From assembly GCA_038496445.1 (NCBI GenBank), contig JALMLS010000317.1, positions 1-21,473 of the forward strand: DNA of 21,473 nt, written 5' to 3'. Below are positions 1-8,493 of this stretch, piece after piece. Made by a program: the position numbers and the translations under genes. The DNA is from Trichosphaerium sp. ATCC 40318. Its lineage: Eukaryota; Discosea; Flabellinia; Trichosidae. Numbering within the stretch: position 1 is the first letter of the stretch; each line of letters opens with the position of its first letter. Under the pieces are notes generated by a model. It worked only from the letters and a program-made list of their open reading frames with translations, did not search any database and was not told the origin of the DNA.

Positions 1-545
1 GTGTATTTGTGAAAGAACAAAAATCAACTTTACTTCATTTTTTTATATTATTACTTCTTGTTATCCTTTCTCTTTTTTATATGTAGAGAGATTAGAAAGT
101 GCAACCGATAATGTAGAAGTGGCATTATGTTTTAGCATGTCAGAAGGTATATCGACAGATGATATGCTACCCGACACTTTCATGAAGATTGCAAGATCTT
201 TTTGGATGCAAAAGAGATTTCGTGATATTTGTACACATGTGTAAAAAAAAAGTGAACTCAAACGTTGCTTTCTTGCCACTACGCGATGCAATTTGATCAG
301 TAGACCAACCAATGTTTACAGCAGTACACAGCTTTCTGATGCACTTGGTGCTGTTGGAATTGACGCTATTGTATTGTGGTGATAACTTAGCGAAGTACAC
401 TAGCCGGGTGTAAATACAATAGGAGGAAACGAAGTACATGCGCCAAGGTTAATAAGTGTGAATACACTTCCGGAAAGGTACATTCGCCAACAAACTAATT
501 CTGAAGAGAGATGTTTGTAGCAGACACATTTTCCACAAATGTAGA
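1..545. other. Left-edge stretch, no supported gene
   Basis: I see no gene that I can support here. Two overlapping minus-strand reading frames (167-439 and 61-312) read like protein in parts, for example around KVSGSISSVDIPSDML near 110-185. No GT-AG intron with a plausible length joins them cleanly and neither resembles a family I know. They may be a decayed coding fragment or chance. Confidence 0.4.
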
Positions 546-763
546 CCAAAATCCACTCAAGTGGATTATTTGTATTCCCAGTTTTGGTTTAACACTATTC
601 GAGTATGGGACAGCTAATATAGAGCACTGTTCGCTTTCGGTCGGGCCCGCCGCTTCGCTCGGGACAAGAACCCGACTTCGCTCACAAAATGTCATCCATT
701 GGTGGGTATGGCAGCACAGGTTAATATGTGCTTGGTACCAAAATCCACTTGAGTGGATTTTAG
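546..763. repeat. Short palindrome-ended element E2
   Basis: The element is bounded by inverted copies of a 20-nt motif, at 548-567 (AAATCCACTCAAGTGGATTA) and 740-760. Each motif is itself a palindrome, with arms AATCCACT and AGTGGATT around a 2-nt centre. The centre is CA on the left and TG on the right, so the two ends are true inverted repeats of each other. Inside, about 630-712 is a GC-rich core with a potential stem (GTCGGG at 639-644 with CCCGAC at 671-676) that is homologous, inverted, to the core of the element at 7672-7908. No coding capacity and no clear target-site duplication are seen. I interpret it as a non-autonomous DNA element. Confidence 0.7.
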
Positions 764-1005
764 TGTTTTTATGGTGAAAATAGTATGTTTACATGTTTGT
801 AAACGTTTAACCTTAACGTTTCGTCTAAGGTACGTCTGCTTAACCTTCGAAATCGGGCGAACTAATTTTACGTATGCTTGAGCTGTCGGCAATTTTTTTG
901 CAGTGTTTTTGTAGTTTGTCGGGTTTTTTCAGTTAAGCCGAACTGTCTCAGCCAGGATAATTTGTTAAGAAACTACAATAAGTGCAATACTAGTTTACTC
1001 TGGCT
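764..1005. other. 5' flank of the MAO-like gene
   Basis: No gene is seen here. It is the AT-rich region upstream of the ATG at 1006 and presumably contains the promoter and 5' leader, but no TATA box or other element stands out. Confidence 0.4.
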
Positions 1006-3482
1006 ATGGCTGAAAAAAAAGCAGAGACTACAGCTTCGAAACAAGATTACGATGTTATTATCATTGGTACAACTAAACGAGGCGTACTGAGGTTATAACG
1101 TTGTATAGGCGCAGGGTTCAGTGGTCTAGCAGCAGCAAAAGAGCTGAACAGCGTGCGAAACGAAAAAAACTTTTCAGTTTTTGGTGTAGAACATTCGCAG
1201 CGCTTTCTTTGTTACTTCCCTCTACACGTGTTGTTTTTTTTTTTGGAGTTTTTACAAATCAAAAACGCAGTATTGCTTCAGGTCACTTTCTTTTTATTTT
1301 CGTTTTCCAAGAGGCAACGCAAAAATCAGAGTGAACAACTTTTGTATCTCAACTTACAGATTCTTTGTAGAAGAAAAAAAAAGTTCTCGTATTGGAAGCT
1401 AGAGATAGAGTAGGAGGTCGTTCTTTTACTGCTGATGTACTACTTGATGATGGCAAAACAAAAAGAACAGGTAATGAACCAGCTAAAAAAACCCTGTTTT
1501 CTGATTTAAATCCTTTCTAGTTGATTACGGAGCTATGTGGATCGTACGTCTTTAGCGTCAAGGGTTATTACATGCATCTTTATCCTAATGAATCGTTTAA
1601 GGGTCCAAGACAACTAAGAATGAAAAAGCTAGTTGAGGAATACGGATTAAGGCTCTACACTACCTACTTTAAAGGTACAGTAGCAATGGGTTTGCACTAC
1701 TTAGCAAATTGACAAAACACGTGACTTTCGGAAAAATAAAGCTTCCTACTCCAAAAAAAAAGCAATTTTTCGGAAGACGGCACTTCTTTAAAGCCGCGAA
1801 AAGTAGTGCATGCCCATTCAGTACAACACTTTTTTTTTTGACAATAATTGTTAGGGACTCACTTGAATTACTTCCATGGAGAGAGGTTGGTACGTGAAAC
1901 TAATGAATCAAGTTTTTTTTTCTTTATTTCCGATGTAATATTCATTCTTTTAGAAATACAAAGGGGAAAGTATGGGCCTTGGTATTTTCACTTTGCTCTC
2001 TATGTACCGATTGATAAAGAAGTTTGATTCAATGGCTAGTTCGATTGACCCAAAAGCGCCTTGGGAGCATGAATTTGTACGTACAAAACAAAAAGAGATC
2101 ATTTGCTTTTGTTTTTTGTTTTTTGTTTGAATCCAGAATCTAAGTGTTCTTAGGCACTCAAGTATGATAGTCAAACAATTGCTAGTATGACTAAGGCAAA
2201 GTCTTGGACGACCAAAACTCGTAGTGTCATAGAATCACTCGTTAAAGCCTTTGCATGCGAACACGATGAGATGTCTTTTCTATTTTTTCTGTTCACTTTG
2301 CAGGTAATTATAAAGCTACAAAAGTGACTTCTTCTTAATCATTACATACAGAGCGCGGGTGGATTAGACGCTTTTGAAGACGGAGAGGGAGGACCAGAGG
2401 AGTGGCTTTTTGAAGGTGGAACAATGCAACTTGCACAAATGATGGCTGATGATATTGGAGAAGACAATATTGTACTAACATGTCTCGTTTTCTGCTCTTT
2501 TTCTTAACTACTTTGTAGAAACTTTCGCATCCGGTCAGTAATATTGAGTATAAAGACAAAGGAGTTAAAGTAACATGCAGAAATGGAAACAAATTCAGGG
2601 CTAAGAAGTGTATCTTAGCGATGGCACCACTCGTAAGATAGCCTCGAAATAGTTAGGATGATGTTTGACTGTTTTTTTTAGCTTTGCCAGAAAATCCGTT
2701 TCTCCCCTCAACTTCCTTGTGCACGTGAACAATTTCATGCGCGTGTACCTATGGGTTCTGTGATAAAAGTTCATTTGTTTTACAAGACCTATTGGTGGAG
2801 AGATGCCGGTTTGAGTGGGCAATTGGCACGCTTTACAGTACAGTTCTACAAATTAACATTGTTGTACAACAGCTCAGTGATGAAGGTCCTCTTAGCTATG
2901 TTATTGATCAATCATTTTCTGCAGACTTTAAAGTAACAGACAAAGGGAAATATCAAACAACCCCAGCTTTGGTTGCATTCATCATTGGCAAGGATTGCAT
3001 TGGTACTTTAGATTACATTTCCTAACTAAACGTTACTTGGTCTGACCTTTGTATCCCAGACTGGTGTCAAAAATCAAAGAAAGAAAGACGCAAAGCTATA
3101 TGTGAGCAACTAGAAAAGAGATTCCAAATGAAGGAAGCAGGTGACCTCATTGGTTACGCTGATTTAGATTGGTGTTCTGAAGAATACTCCGCAGGTACCT
3201 TTTTTTTATTATCTTTGTTCCTTGAACAATACCTAAACAATCTTCAGGATGCTACGCTGGGTATATGGCCCCAGGAGTGCTAACTAAGTATGGAAAAATA
3301 ATGCGAGTTCCAGTTTCTTCATTGCATTGGGCATGTACTGAGTTAGCTACTTCATGGTGTGGTACGTGCTTTGTTTTTGTTGCCTTTAACTTTTTCTTTG
3401 TTGTAAATTAATTATAGGCTATATGGAAGGCGCAGTAGAATCTGGACAACGTGCTGCCGCGGAGATATTAGATAGTCTTTAG
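1006..3482 (+). CDS. Monoamine-oxidase-like flavin amine oxidase
   Basis: Predicted FAD-dependent amine oxidase that would oxidise a primary amine to an aldehyde and H2O2. Exons: 1006-1066, 1109-1152, 1371-1470, 1521-1543, 1602-1674, 1855-1889, 1954-2076, 2154-2303, 2352-2471, 2519-2632, 2682-2825, 2873-3002, 3060-3194, 3248-3361, 3418-3482, giving 476 aa with every phase matching. The dinucleotide-binding motif (VIIIGAGFSGLAAAKEL) is at residues 17-33 and RVGGR follows at 48-52. GSVIK contains the MAO-type flavin-site lysine (residue 310). SAGCY carries the cysteine used for covalent FAD in animal MAO (Cys419), followed by Tyr420. SWCGYMEGA gives the second aromatic-cage tyrosine (Tyr457). 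The C terminus shows no obvious membrane helix, unlike animal MAO, so a soluble form is possible. Two introns (1153-1370 and 1675-1854) are unusually long. The intron after residue 329 is best read as GC-AG (2826-2872, 47 nt); a GT alternative at 2838 leaves 35 nt and inserts four residues. Confidence 0.93.
2826..2872 (+). other. Probable GC-AG intron in the MAO-like gene
   Basis: The exon ends ...GGGCAATTG and the intron begins GCACGC. Using this GC donor keeps the conserved run GLSGQ-L-LSDEGP with no extra residues, as in other flavin amine oxidases. It also gives a 47-nt intron, matching neighbours of 47-49 nt. The only GT alternative (2838) gives 35 nt. Confidence 0.6.
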
Positions 3483-3749
3483 TGCTTCTTCGTGGGTCAA
3501 CCAAAGGCATAGCAAGTCAGAATCATAGGCGCAATAAAAACTGTTTACTCACTACTTAAAGTCTACTGATATTTACGCATTTGAAGTTTAGTCAAATTTG
3601 ACCTCTATTTTGTGTTAGCGCTAAACCTGAGTTTCGGGACGGTTTGTGAACATAGGTAAGGTAGCCTTTTGCAACTATGCAAGCTATTTGTGTATCCTTA
3701 CGGAGCTTTACGTGAGCATATAGATAGAAACCTATTGGCTTTATTTATG
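3483..3749. other. Intergenic between convergent MAO-like and F-box genes
   Basis: This is the 3' flank of both genes. It has no reading frame of note and is largely occupied by a degraded copy of repeat family E1 (3601-3740). Confidence 0.5.
3601..3740. repeat. Degraded copy (C) of repeat family E1
   Basis: It matches the other two copies through the blocks CTATTTTG.GTTAGCGCTAA.CCTGA, then TTGTGAACATAGGTA, then TAGCCTTTTGCAACT followed by AGCTAT, and finally TGAGCAT..A..AGAAA. The left terminal palindrome is shortened (the TGAAATAGC part is missing) and the right terminus cannot be found. It lies next to the stop codon of the F-box gene, so it is probably part of that transcript's 3' UTR. 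Confidence 0.6.
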
Positions 3750-4931
3750 TTACATTTTTCGTTCTATCTCCTTCCACATGGCACGCTCCTCTTCTGGTGT
3801 CATCTCAAAATACTCGTCCTCTTTGATATCAATTGATCGGTTATACTGATTGAACCAGCGTGAAAACAACTTCCACTTCTCTGATGCATCATCAAAGCCA
3901 GTAAAAATACTTTTGTATTTCTCAAGAGTGCCTTGGTTAAAACACTGAATGCGCAATACTGAAGGGAACATTTTACAATTCTCGTACGCTTGCATCTTGT
4001 GGTGTCCGTCTAATAAAAAGGAAGTGGCCCGTGGCAAGTCTAAACCTCTGAAGTGGTGTAATCTAGTGGGTTTGTAGTTTCCAGGCGTCAACATTACTAC
4101 AAGAGGTCTGCATGTAGTTTCAGTTATAAGCTTTTCGTAGTACTTAACACGTGATTGATCAAGATATTTGCCATATTCATCCGTTACATGAGCATATTCT
4201 CCATAGTACATTTGTCCATTCATGGGGCAGTACTGGTCGAAAGGTCCGATATTGACAATACTTGCTTGGCTGCGAACATTTGATCGAAGTCCGTCATGTA
4301 TAACACGTGTTACAAAGGCACGATGTTGAATTCTGACCAAATATTCGCCGTTCGTAAACAAGTTCAAAAACGGTTGGAATTGCACGTGTAGAGGCAAATC
4401 TGGAAAGATGAATCCATTATTGAGTTGCCAGGTGATACGTTTCATGTCTGCCATTGCTTTCGCATCCCTTTCGGGGTATGCAGAACAAAACAAACGTTCA
4501 GATGAAGAATGCCGGTGTCTATCTCTAAAATCTATGATGCTCTTGTTTGCCACGGACAATGTCAAAGCGAAGCCGCTGGTCATTTCAATGACGTTTTTAC
4601 CATCCCTGACGTTTATCCAACACGGTTTAATGTCTTTAGGTGATTTTTGGTAAGCTAAACCTGAAAAAAACTGTTGTTTCGATAATTCTTGTTTAAGCCT
4701 CCCCAAGTCACCCATTGTACTTAGGACCCTCCTCCAAATCACATCGCTCTTTGCTACAGCTGTCCACGATTTGCAAACTAATTGTAGGCTGTGGTAGTTC
4801 TCGAAGCCGTAATTTTGTAATACAGATTGAAGTATTGCGAATAAGACATCATCGCAGATGTTTTGCCAATCTGGGGTTTTGGAGCGTTCCGAGTAGCTAA
4901 TTTTTACTGGCTTTATTAGTACAGCTTCCAT
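3750..4931 (-). CDS. F-box protein with LDGHHK (ParB/Srx-like) motif
   Basis: Uninterrupted 393-aa frame, the only long intronless gene here. Residues 21-70 form an F-box: a DVLFAILQSVL helix, then LQLVCKSWTAVAKSDVIWRRV. This suggests a substrate adaptor that binds Skp1 in an SCF ubiquitin ligase. The middle (about 100-260) is unrecognised and rich in aromatic residues. At 275-330, RPLVVMLTPGNY is followed by FLLDGHHKMQAY (306-316). The strand-then-DGHH(R/K)-then-helix pattern is that of ParB/sulfiredoxin-fold nucleotide-binding domains. The C-terminal tail is acidic (EDEYFEMTPEEE). The F-box is seen directly; the ParB/Srx assignment is inference from one motif and its context. The ATG at 4931 is the first in frame and places the F-box near the N terminus, as is usual. 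Confidence 0.85.
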   Translation of the reverse strand: MEAVLIKPVKISYSERSKTPDWQNICDDVLFAILQSVLQNYGFENYHSLQLVCKSWTAVAKSDVIWRRVLSTMGDLGRLKQELSKQQFFSGLAYQKSPKDIKPCWINVRDGKNVIEMTSGFALTLSVANKSIIDFRDRHRHSSSERLFCSAYPERDAKAMADMKRITWQLNNGFIFPDLPLHVQFQPFLNLFTNGEYLVRIQHRAFVTRVIHDGLRSNVRSQASIVNIGPFDQYCPMNGQMYYGEYAHVTDEYGKYLDQSRVKYYEKLITETTCRPLVVMLTPGNYKPTRLHHFRGLDLPRATSFLLDGHHKMQAYENCKMFPSVLRIQCFNQGTLEKYKSIFTGFDDASEKWKLFSRWFNQYNRSIDIKEDEYFEMTPEEERAMWKEIERKM

Positions 4932-5201
4932 GGGTTTGTAGTTTTATGATGGTCATAAATTGTTTTTTTTTACGATAAACAATTCCAGCTCATTTTTTTT
5001 TAGTGAATTGGTTTATGCTAAAACCTCTAAATCACCAAAGCAATTAATAGTTGCTATCATAATTGCTCCATAATAATAATTGTAATTTAGAGACGTTAGA
5101 TATGGAGAACTGATAATTTTTTTTGAGTTTGCGTACTTAACGAAAAGTACCACGTTTTTTATTGCTTTATAAGGATGTCAAAAACCTTGTCTGTTTTTTG
5201 T
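4932..5201. other. Intergenic between F-box and PA-7TM genes
   Basis: Short AT-rich spacer between two minus-strand genes, with several poly-T/poly-A runs. It must hold the F-box promoter and the 3' end of the PA-7TM transcript. I see no gene or distinctive site. Confidence 0.4.
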
Positions 5202-7168
5202 TTATTCTACAAAGTAACTTGTGGAGTATTTGAGAGTTTTACATTCGGTGTGTCGAGTGAGCTTGAGGGAGTACGTTTACTTGCTTTGTGTGTATGTAAC
5301 CAAAAAGGTACGCTTTGAACAATGGATAGAGAATCCAGTATGAGAATGTAGGTAGTAAAAATTATCGCATACCAAAAGCCATCAGCTGCTTTAACTAAAA
5401 AAACAAGTTACACTACCCTTTTGTTTTTGTAGACCACGTGATTGTCAAACAAAAAAAAGGTTATCATACGTACAATCAACTACAAAGGTAACAAAGAAAT
5501 CAATGAGCAACAATGCTTGTAAGGATGAGAAAGCAATGAGACGGGCTCTCATCTTAACAACAGTATTAGTTTTATCTATTAATTTCATGTGTACCTTTAA
5601 CAGTCTTTTTGACTCGACTGTCATGCGCTTGATGTGTACAAATAAAGAACGACTAACTATAATACTATAGACCACAATAACAGCAAGTGAGAGAATTGTA
5701 GCTGTCTAGAGTATCACATCAATACAACATTAAAATATGCAGTACAACAATCAAAAGTGGCCTACCCATCGAAGTATTGACATATATTCAGCAATATTAT
5801 TGCTCTCAAATGCTCTAGATATAGCCGAGGCAATATAGAATATGAATAGCGCTACTATAATGCATATAAACGCTTTTCTTGTTTTTGAGATAAAGTAAGT
5901 GACTTTAACTTCTTTGTTTATAATAGCCTCATGCCTACAATTCTTTGTTAGAATGTTAAGCCATTTCAAAAAACTGACAGAAAAAAAGGTGTACCAATAC
6001 AAAGAGACAAGTAACGCACTACCAAGAGAAAACGGTAGTGATATTGCTATAAATATTTGTTGCACCGTATAAGGATAAATACGATGCCCTTGTAAAGGAT
6101 CAATAAGCAACACCAGCCGTACTAGAACTAGAAATTAAATATGGCAGAAACAATAAAAAACCAAGGAGATTGACTGCTCATTTGCCCTTTTCTAAACAGT
6201 ATTGAAAGACGTACAAACATTTGCAACTACCTCAAATACCAGACAAACAATCGGGATAGTTAAAATATCTATTCTGAAACGCGGACTAAGCATACGTTTC
6301 CACAATATAACAGCTGATACTGCAAATGAACTCAAAGTATAAATAATAAGTAGTGTGATCGTGGTGTGAAAAGCCCAATGTGTAGTTACTTGATGAAAAG
6401 AATTACTATCTAAGACATAAAATGAGCAACACCTACAAACGGATAAAGAAAAAATCTCTATGGTCATGTGAGTTCAAAAAAAAAGTTCAAAAGCTTCCGT
6501 GCCTGGAAATATGAAGCCACTAAGTTGTTGAGATTTATTAATAAGACCAGGGTGAATATCTTCTTTTGATATTGTCACAATTGGAATATTCATTCGAGAG
6601 TCTTTCCGAGGGTGTCTTAGACGATAAGAAACAATTCCTGCTTAGTTTAGAGATATAAAAATTTTGGTAACCCATACCCAGGTTAGTGCGATCATTGACG
6701 GAATAAAGTACCAATATGGCACCTCTTTCTTGAAGATCAAACGCGCTAACTGATATTTATTTTTCATCAAGGTTTAACACTGGTTTTTTGTGTTTTATTG
6801 CTCTTTAAAATGGTGTCGTACTCGTTTTCGTACTCGTGAATATCACTGTCTATGATAATAGCTTTTCCTATTCGAAATCTTATTTTACGCGTGATTTACA
6901 ACCACAGTACCTGACACGTCACTACTATCACGTCTTACAATTGTGATGTTTTTACCAGGCCAATTTTCCTCTACCGAACCAAGCACGTGCCCAACAGCCT
7001 TGTAAGTACCTTTTAACAAAGAAGGTTCTTCTATAACCAAGAAACAGTCTACACTATTGTAGAAAGCAGACAAAACAAACAGTAACAGAAACACAGAAGT
7101 GTCTAGAACAGCAACAACAAAATTAGAAAACTACAGTATCACGAAAATACTACACCTTTCGTTGCCAT
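5202..7168 (-). CDS. Secretory PA-like domain plus seven-TM protein
   Basis: Rebuilt 447-aa protein. Exons on the minus strand: 7168-7156, 7102-6911, 6867-6822, 6745-6678, 6637-6503, 6409-6215, 6127-5766, 5705-5595, 5552-5474, 5394-5312, 5261-5202; all phases match. A signal peptide (residues about 1-24, SVFLLLFVLSAFYNSVDC) precedes a lumenal or extracellular region. Residues about 69-150 resemble a protease-associated (PA) domain: GKAIIID, then DLQERGAILVLYS, then MNIPIVTISKEDI, in the right order and spacing. Seven hydrophobic helices follow, at about 166-188, 198-225, 238-266, 302-320, 338-358, 378-400 and 407-427, with a short tail. The topology would suit a receptor-like or sorting protein, but I know of no named family with this order and assign no ligand. 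The 42-nt intron 5553-5594 is in frame without a stop, so retention is possible. Intron 6410-6502 has a GC donor. Confidence 0.8.
6410..6502 (-). other. Probable GC-AG intron in the PA-7TM gene
   Basis: Read on the minus strand, the exon ends TTTCCAG and the intron begins GCACGG, ending TTAG before ATAGTAATTC. The join is phase-correct and links the PA-like domain to the first membrane helix. The nearest GT alternative (GTGGCT, upstream) has a poor donor sequence. Confidence 0.5.
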
Positions 7169-7671
7169 AATAGCGCCACCTGGAGATTCCGCCGCTATGT
7201 AATTAAGTGATTAGTGCGAGTTGGTTAGTGAAGTGCGCAAGCGCTGTGTTTTAATACGGTAGAGACTACAAGACGCTTGCGTTCTAATGAAGGTCTACAC
7301 TAGTTCACGTGACTTTCTAATATGGTGCACAAGTAGGCAACATAAACAAGTTTGTGAGTAGCCGTCCATTAGAATACCTACAATAGCCACACAAAAACGC
7401 ACGTGCAAGGATCCACCTCACTCCAGTAGCGAGTACACTTTTGACAAGCCTGTTTATAGAGATGATATCAGCACTGGGATTAGTACTTGCAAAATGATAT
7501 TTAATGTAGTTCACACTTAACACCATACTATTTTAAGTTTGCAAAGTTTGTGCACGTTGAACTTGTAAGACTTTTTCTTTAGTTATTTTGTTACCGGAGC
7601 TTTGCCTAAGTAGAACTATTGACGCACCAGTAGTTTGATAGTTAATCCCTCGTACGTACAATCGGACCCAC
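7169..7671. other. Upstream flank of PA-7TM gene, weak ORF only
   Basis: A 69-codon minus-strand frame (7317-7526, ATG start) is present but matches nothing I recognise, and the stretch could be chance. The PA-7TM gene's promoter should lie here. No other structure is seen. Confidence 0.35.
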
Positions 7672-7908
7672 GTTTTTTCCGAATTTTTCGAAAGAAACAA
7701 TTCGAAAAAATAGAATTCGATACAAAAACCGAATGCCTATACCCACCAATGGATCACTATATGTGAGCGAAGGTCGGGTTCTAGTTCCGAGCACAGCGAG
7801 GACCCGACCGTAAGTGAACCAGGCGCTTTCTAGTTTAGTGGACTGCCCTAGCTATGCATCTTTCTACACTTTCGAATTTTTGTTTTCGGAAAATTCGAAA
7901 AAAACTAT
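7672..7908. repeat. Short palindrome-ended element E3
   Basis: The ends are related inverted repeats that each fold on themselves. On the left, ATTTTTCGAA...TTCGAAAAAAT lies at about 7683-7711; on the right, TTCGAATTTT...AAAATTCGAA lies at about 7871-7899. The core at 7740-7840 contains a perfect 8-bp stem (GGTCGGGT at 7772-7779 with ACCCGACC at 7802-7809). It is homologous, in the opposite orientation, to the core of the element at 546-763: both carry ACCCACCAATGGAT, TGTGAGCGAAG, TCGGGTTCT and CCCGACCG in the same order. No open frame and no clear target-site duplication are seen. Confidence 0.65.
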
Positions 7909-8113
7909 AGCCCCGTACATTATTACGTAAAAAGCATTCAAAACAGCTCGCATTGGTAGTACACTGCACGTACTATATTATATACGCGTGCAAGACCCGG
8001 AGTTAAGTGGCATTACACAAAACCGTAGTTATCTTTCGTTTTTCTGGCTGTGTATTACGTATTAGCGGCGCATGTAATATCATGCCCAAAGACGTAAAAA
8101 ACAATATTTTGAG

Positions 8114-8335
8114 CTGAAATAGCGCTATTTTGTTGTAGCGCTAAGCCTGATTTTTCGAGATGGGTTGTGAACGTAGGTAGCTCGTTTGTGCAACTCTGCG
8201 AGCTATACCATTAGTACACCCATATGGAGTAAATTATGTGGGCATACGAGCAGAAAGTTACGTGCTTGATACTAATCAGGAGTGCGCCTACAAAGTAGGC
8301 TTTTTTAGTGTTAAAATAAAATAGCGCTATTTCAG
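8114..8335. repeat. Complete copy (A) of repeat family E1
   Basis: 222-bp element with perfect 18-bp terminal inverted repeats (CTGAAATAGCGCTATTTT). Each contains the palindrome AAATAGCGCTATTT. Weaker inverted similarity continues outward (ATTTT plus a few bases). Inside, TAGCTCG (8178-8184) pairs with CGAGCTA (8199-8205) across a 14-nt loop. GCCTAC (8286-8291) pairs with GTAGGC (8295-8300) and is followed at once by six T. There is no coding capacity. I infer a MITE-like element or a structured transcribed repeat; I found no convincing target-site duplication. Confidence 0.75.
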
Positions 8336-8433
8336 GTTAAAATCCTTTTTGATTATTTTCTGAAATACACGTGTCGTTTCACCTTCAATTTACGAATATT
8401 CCCTTATTCTTTTCTAGGTATTATTACTTTATA

Positions 8434-8453
8434 TTGTACACTCAAGTGTACGT
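8434..8453. repeat. Solo palindrome GTACACTCAAGTGTAC
   Basis: Perfect 7-bp arms surround a CA centre. The inner CACTCAAGTG is identical to the centre of the terminal palindromes of element E2. No second copy is nearby, so this may be a relic terminus or a coincidence. It lies just upstream of the YwqK-type pseudogene. Confidence 0.4.
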
Positions 8454-8493
8454 GTTAAATCAAGTTACATAACTTTCAACAACAAAAAAGAAA

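Noticed and set aside
1709-1897. Open frame of 62 codons inside the MAO-like gene
   Set aside because: It overlaps an intron. Splicing 1674 to 1855 gives the expected YFKG...YFHGERLKYKG continuity in another frame.
3660-3690. GCCTTTTGCAACT in the E1 repeat resembles the U5 snRNA loop (GCCUUUUACUAA)
   Set aside because: The sequence differs at key positions, copy A diverges further, and no Sm site or U5-like stem is present.
6650-6774. Minus-strand mini-ORF with a hydrophobic stretch (YWYFIPSMIALTWVWV) inside the PA-7TM gene
   Set aside because: The other frame gives AFDLQERGAILVLYS, which fits the PA domain and has phase-correct introns on both sides. The mini-ORF is most likely a shadow.
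8114-8335. Pol III A/B boxes in repeat E1 (SINE hypothesis)
   Set aside because: Only loose matches (TAGCGCTAAGCC, TTTTCGAGATGG) occur and they are not conserved among the three copies. I keep only the hairpin plus T-run as an observation.
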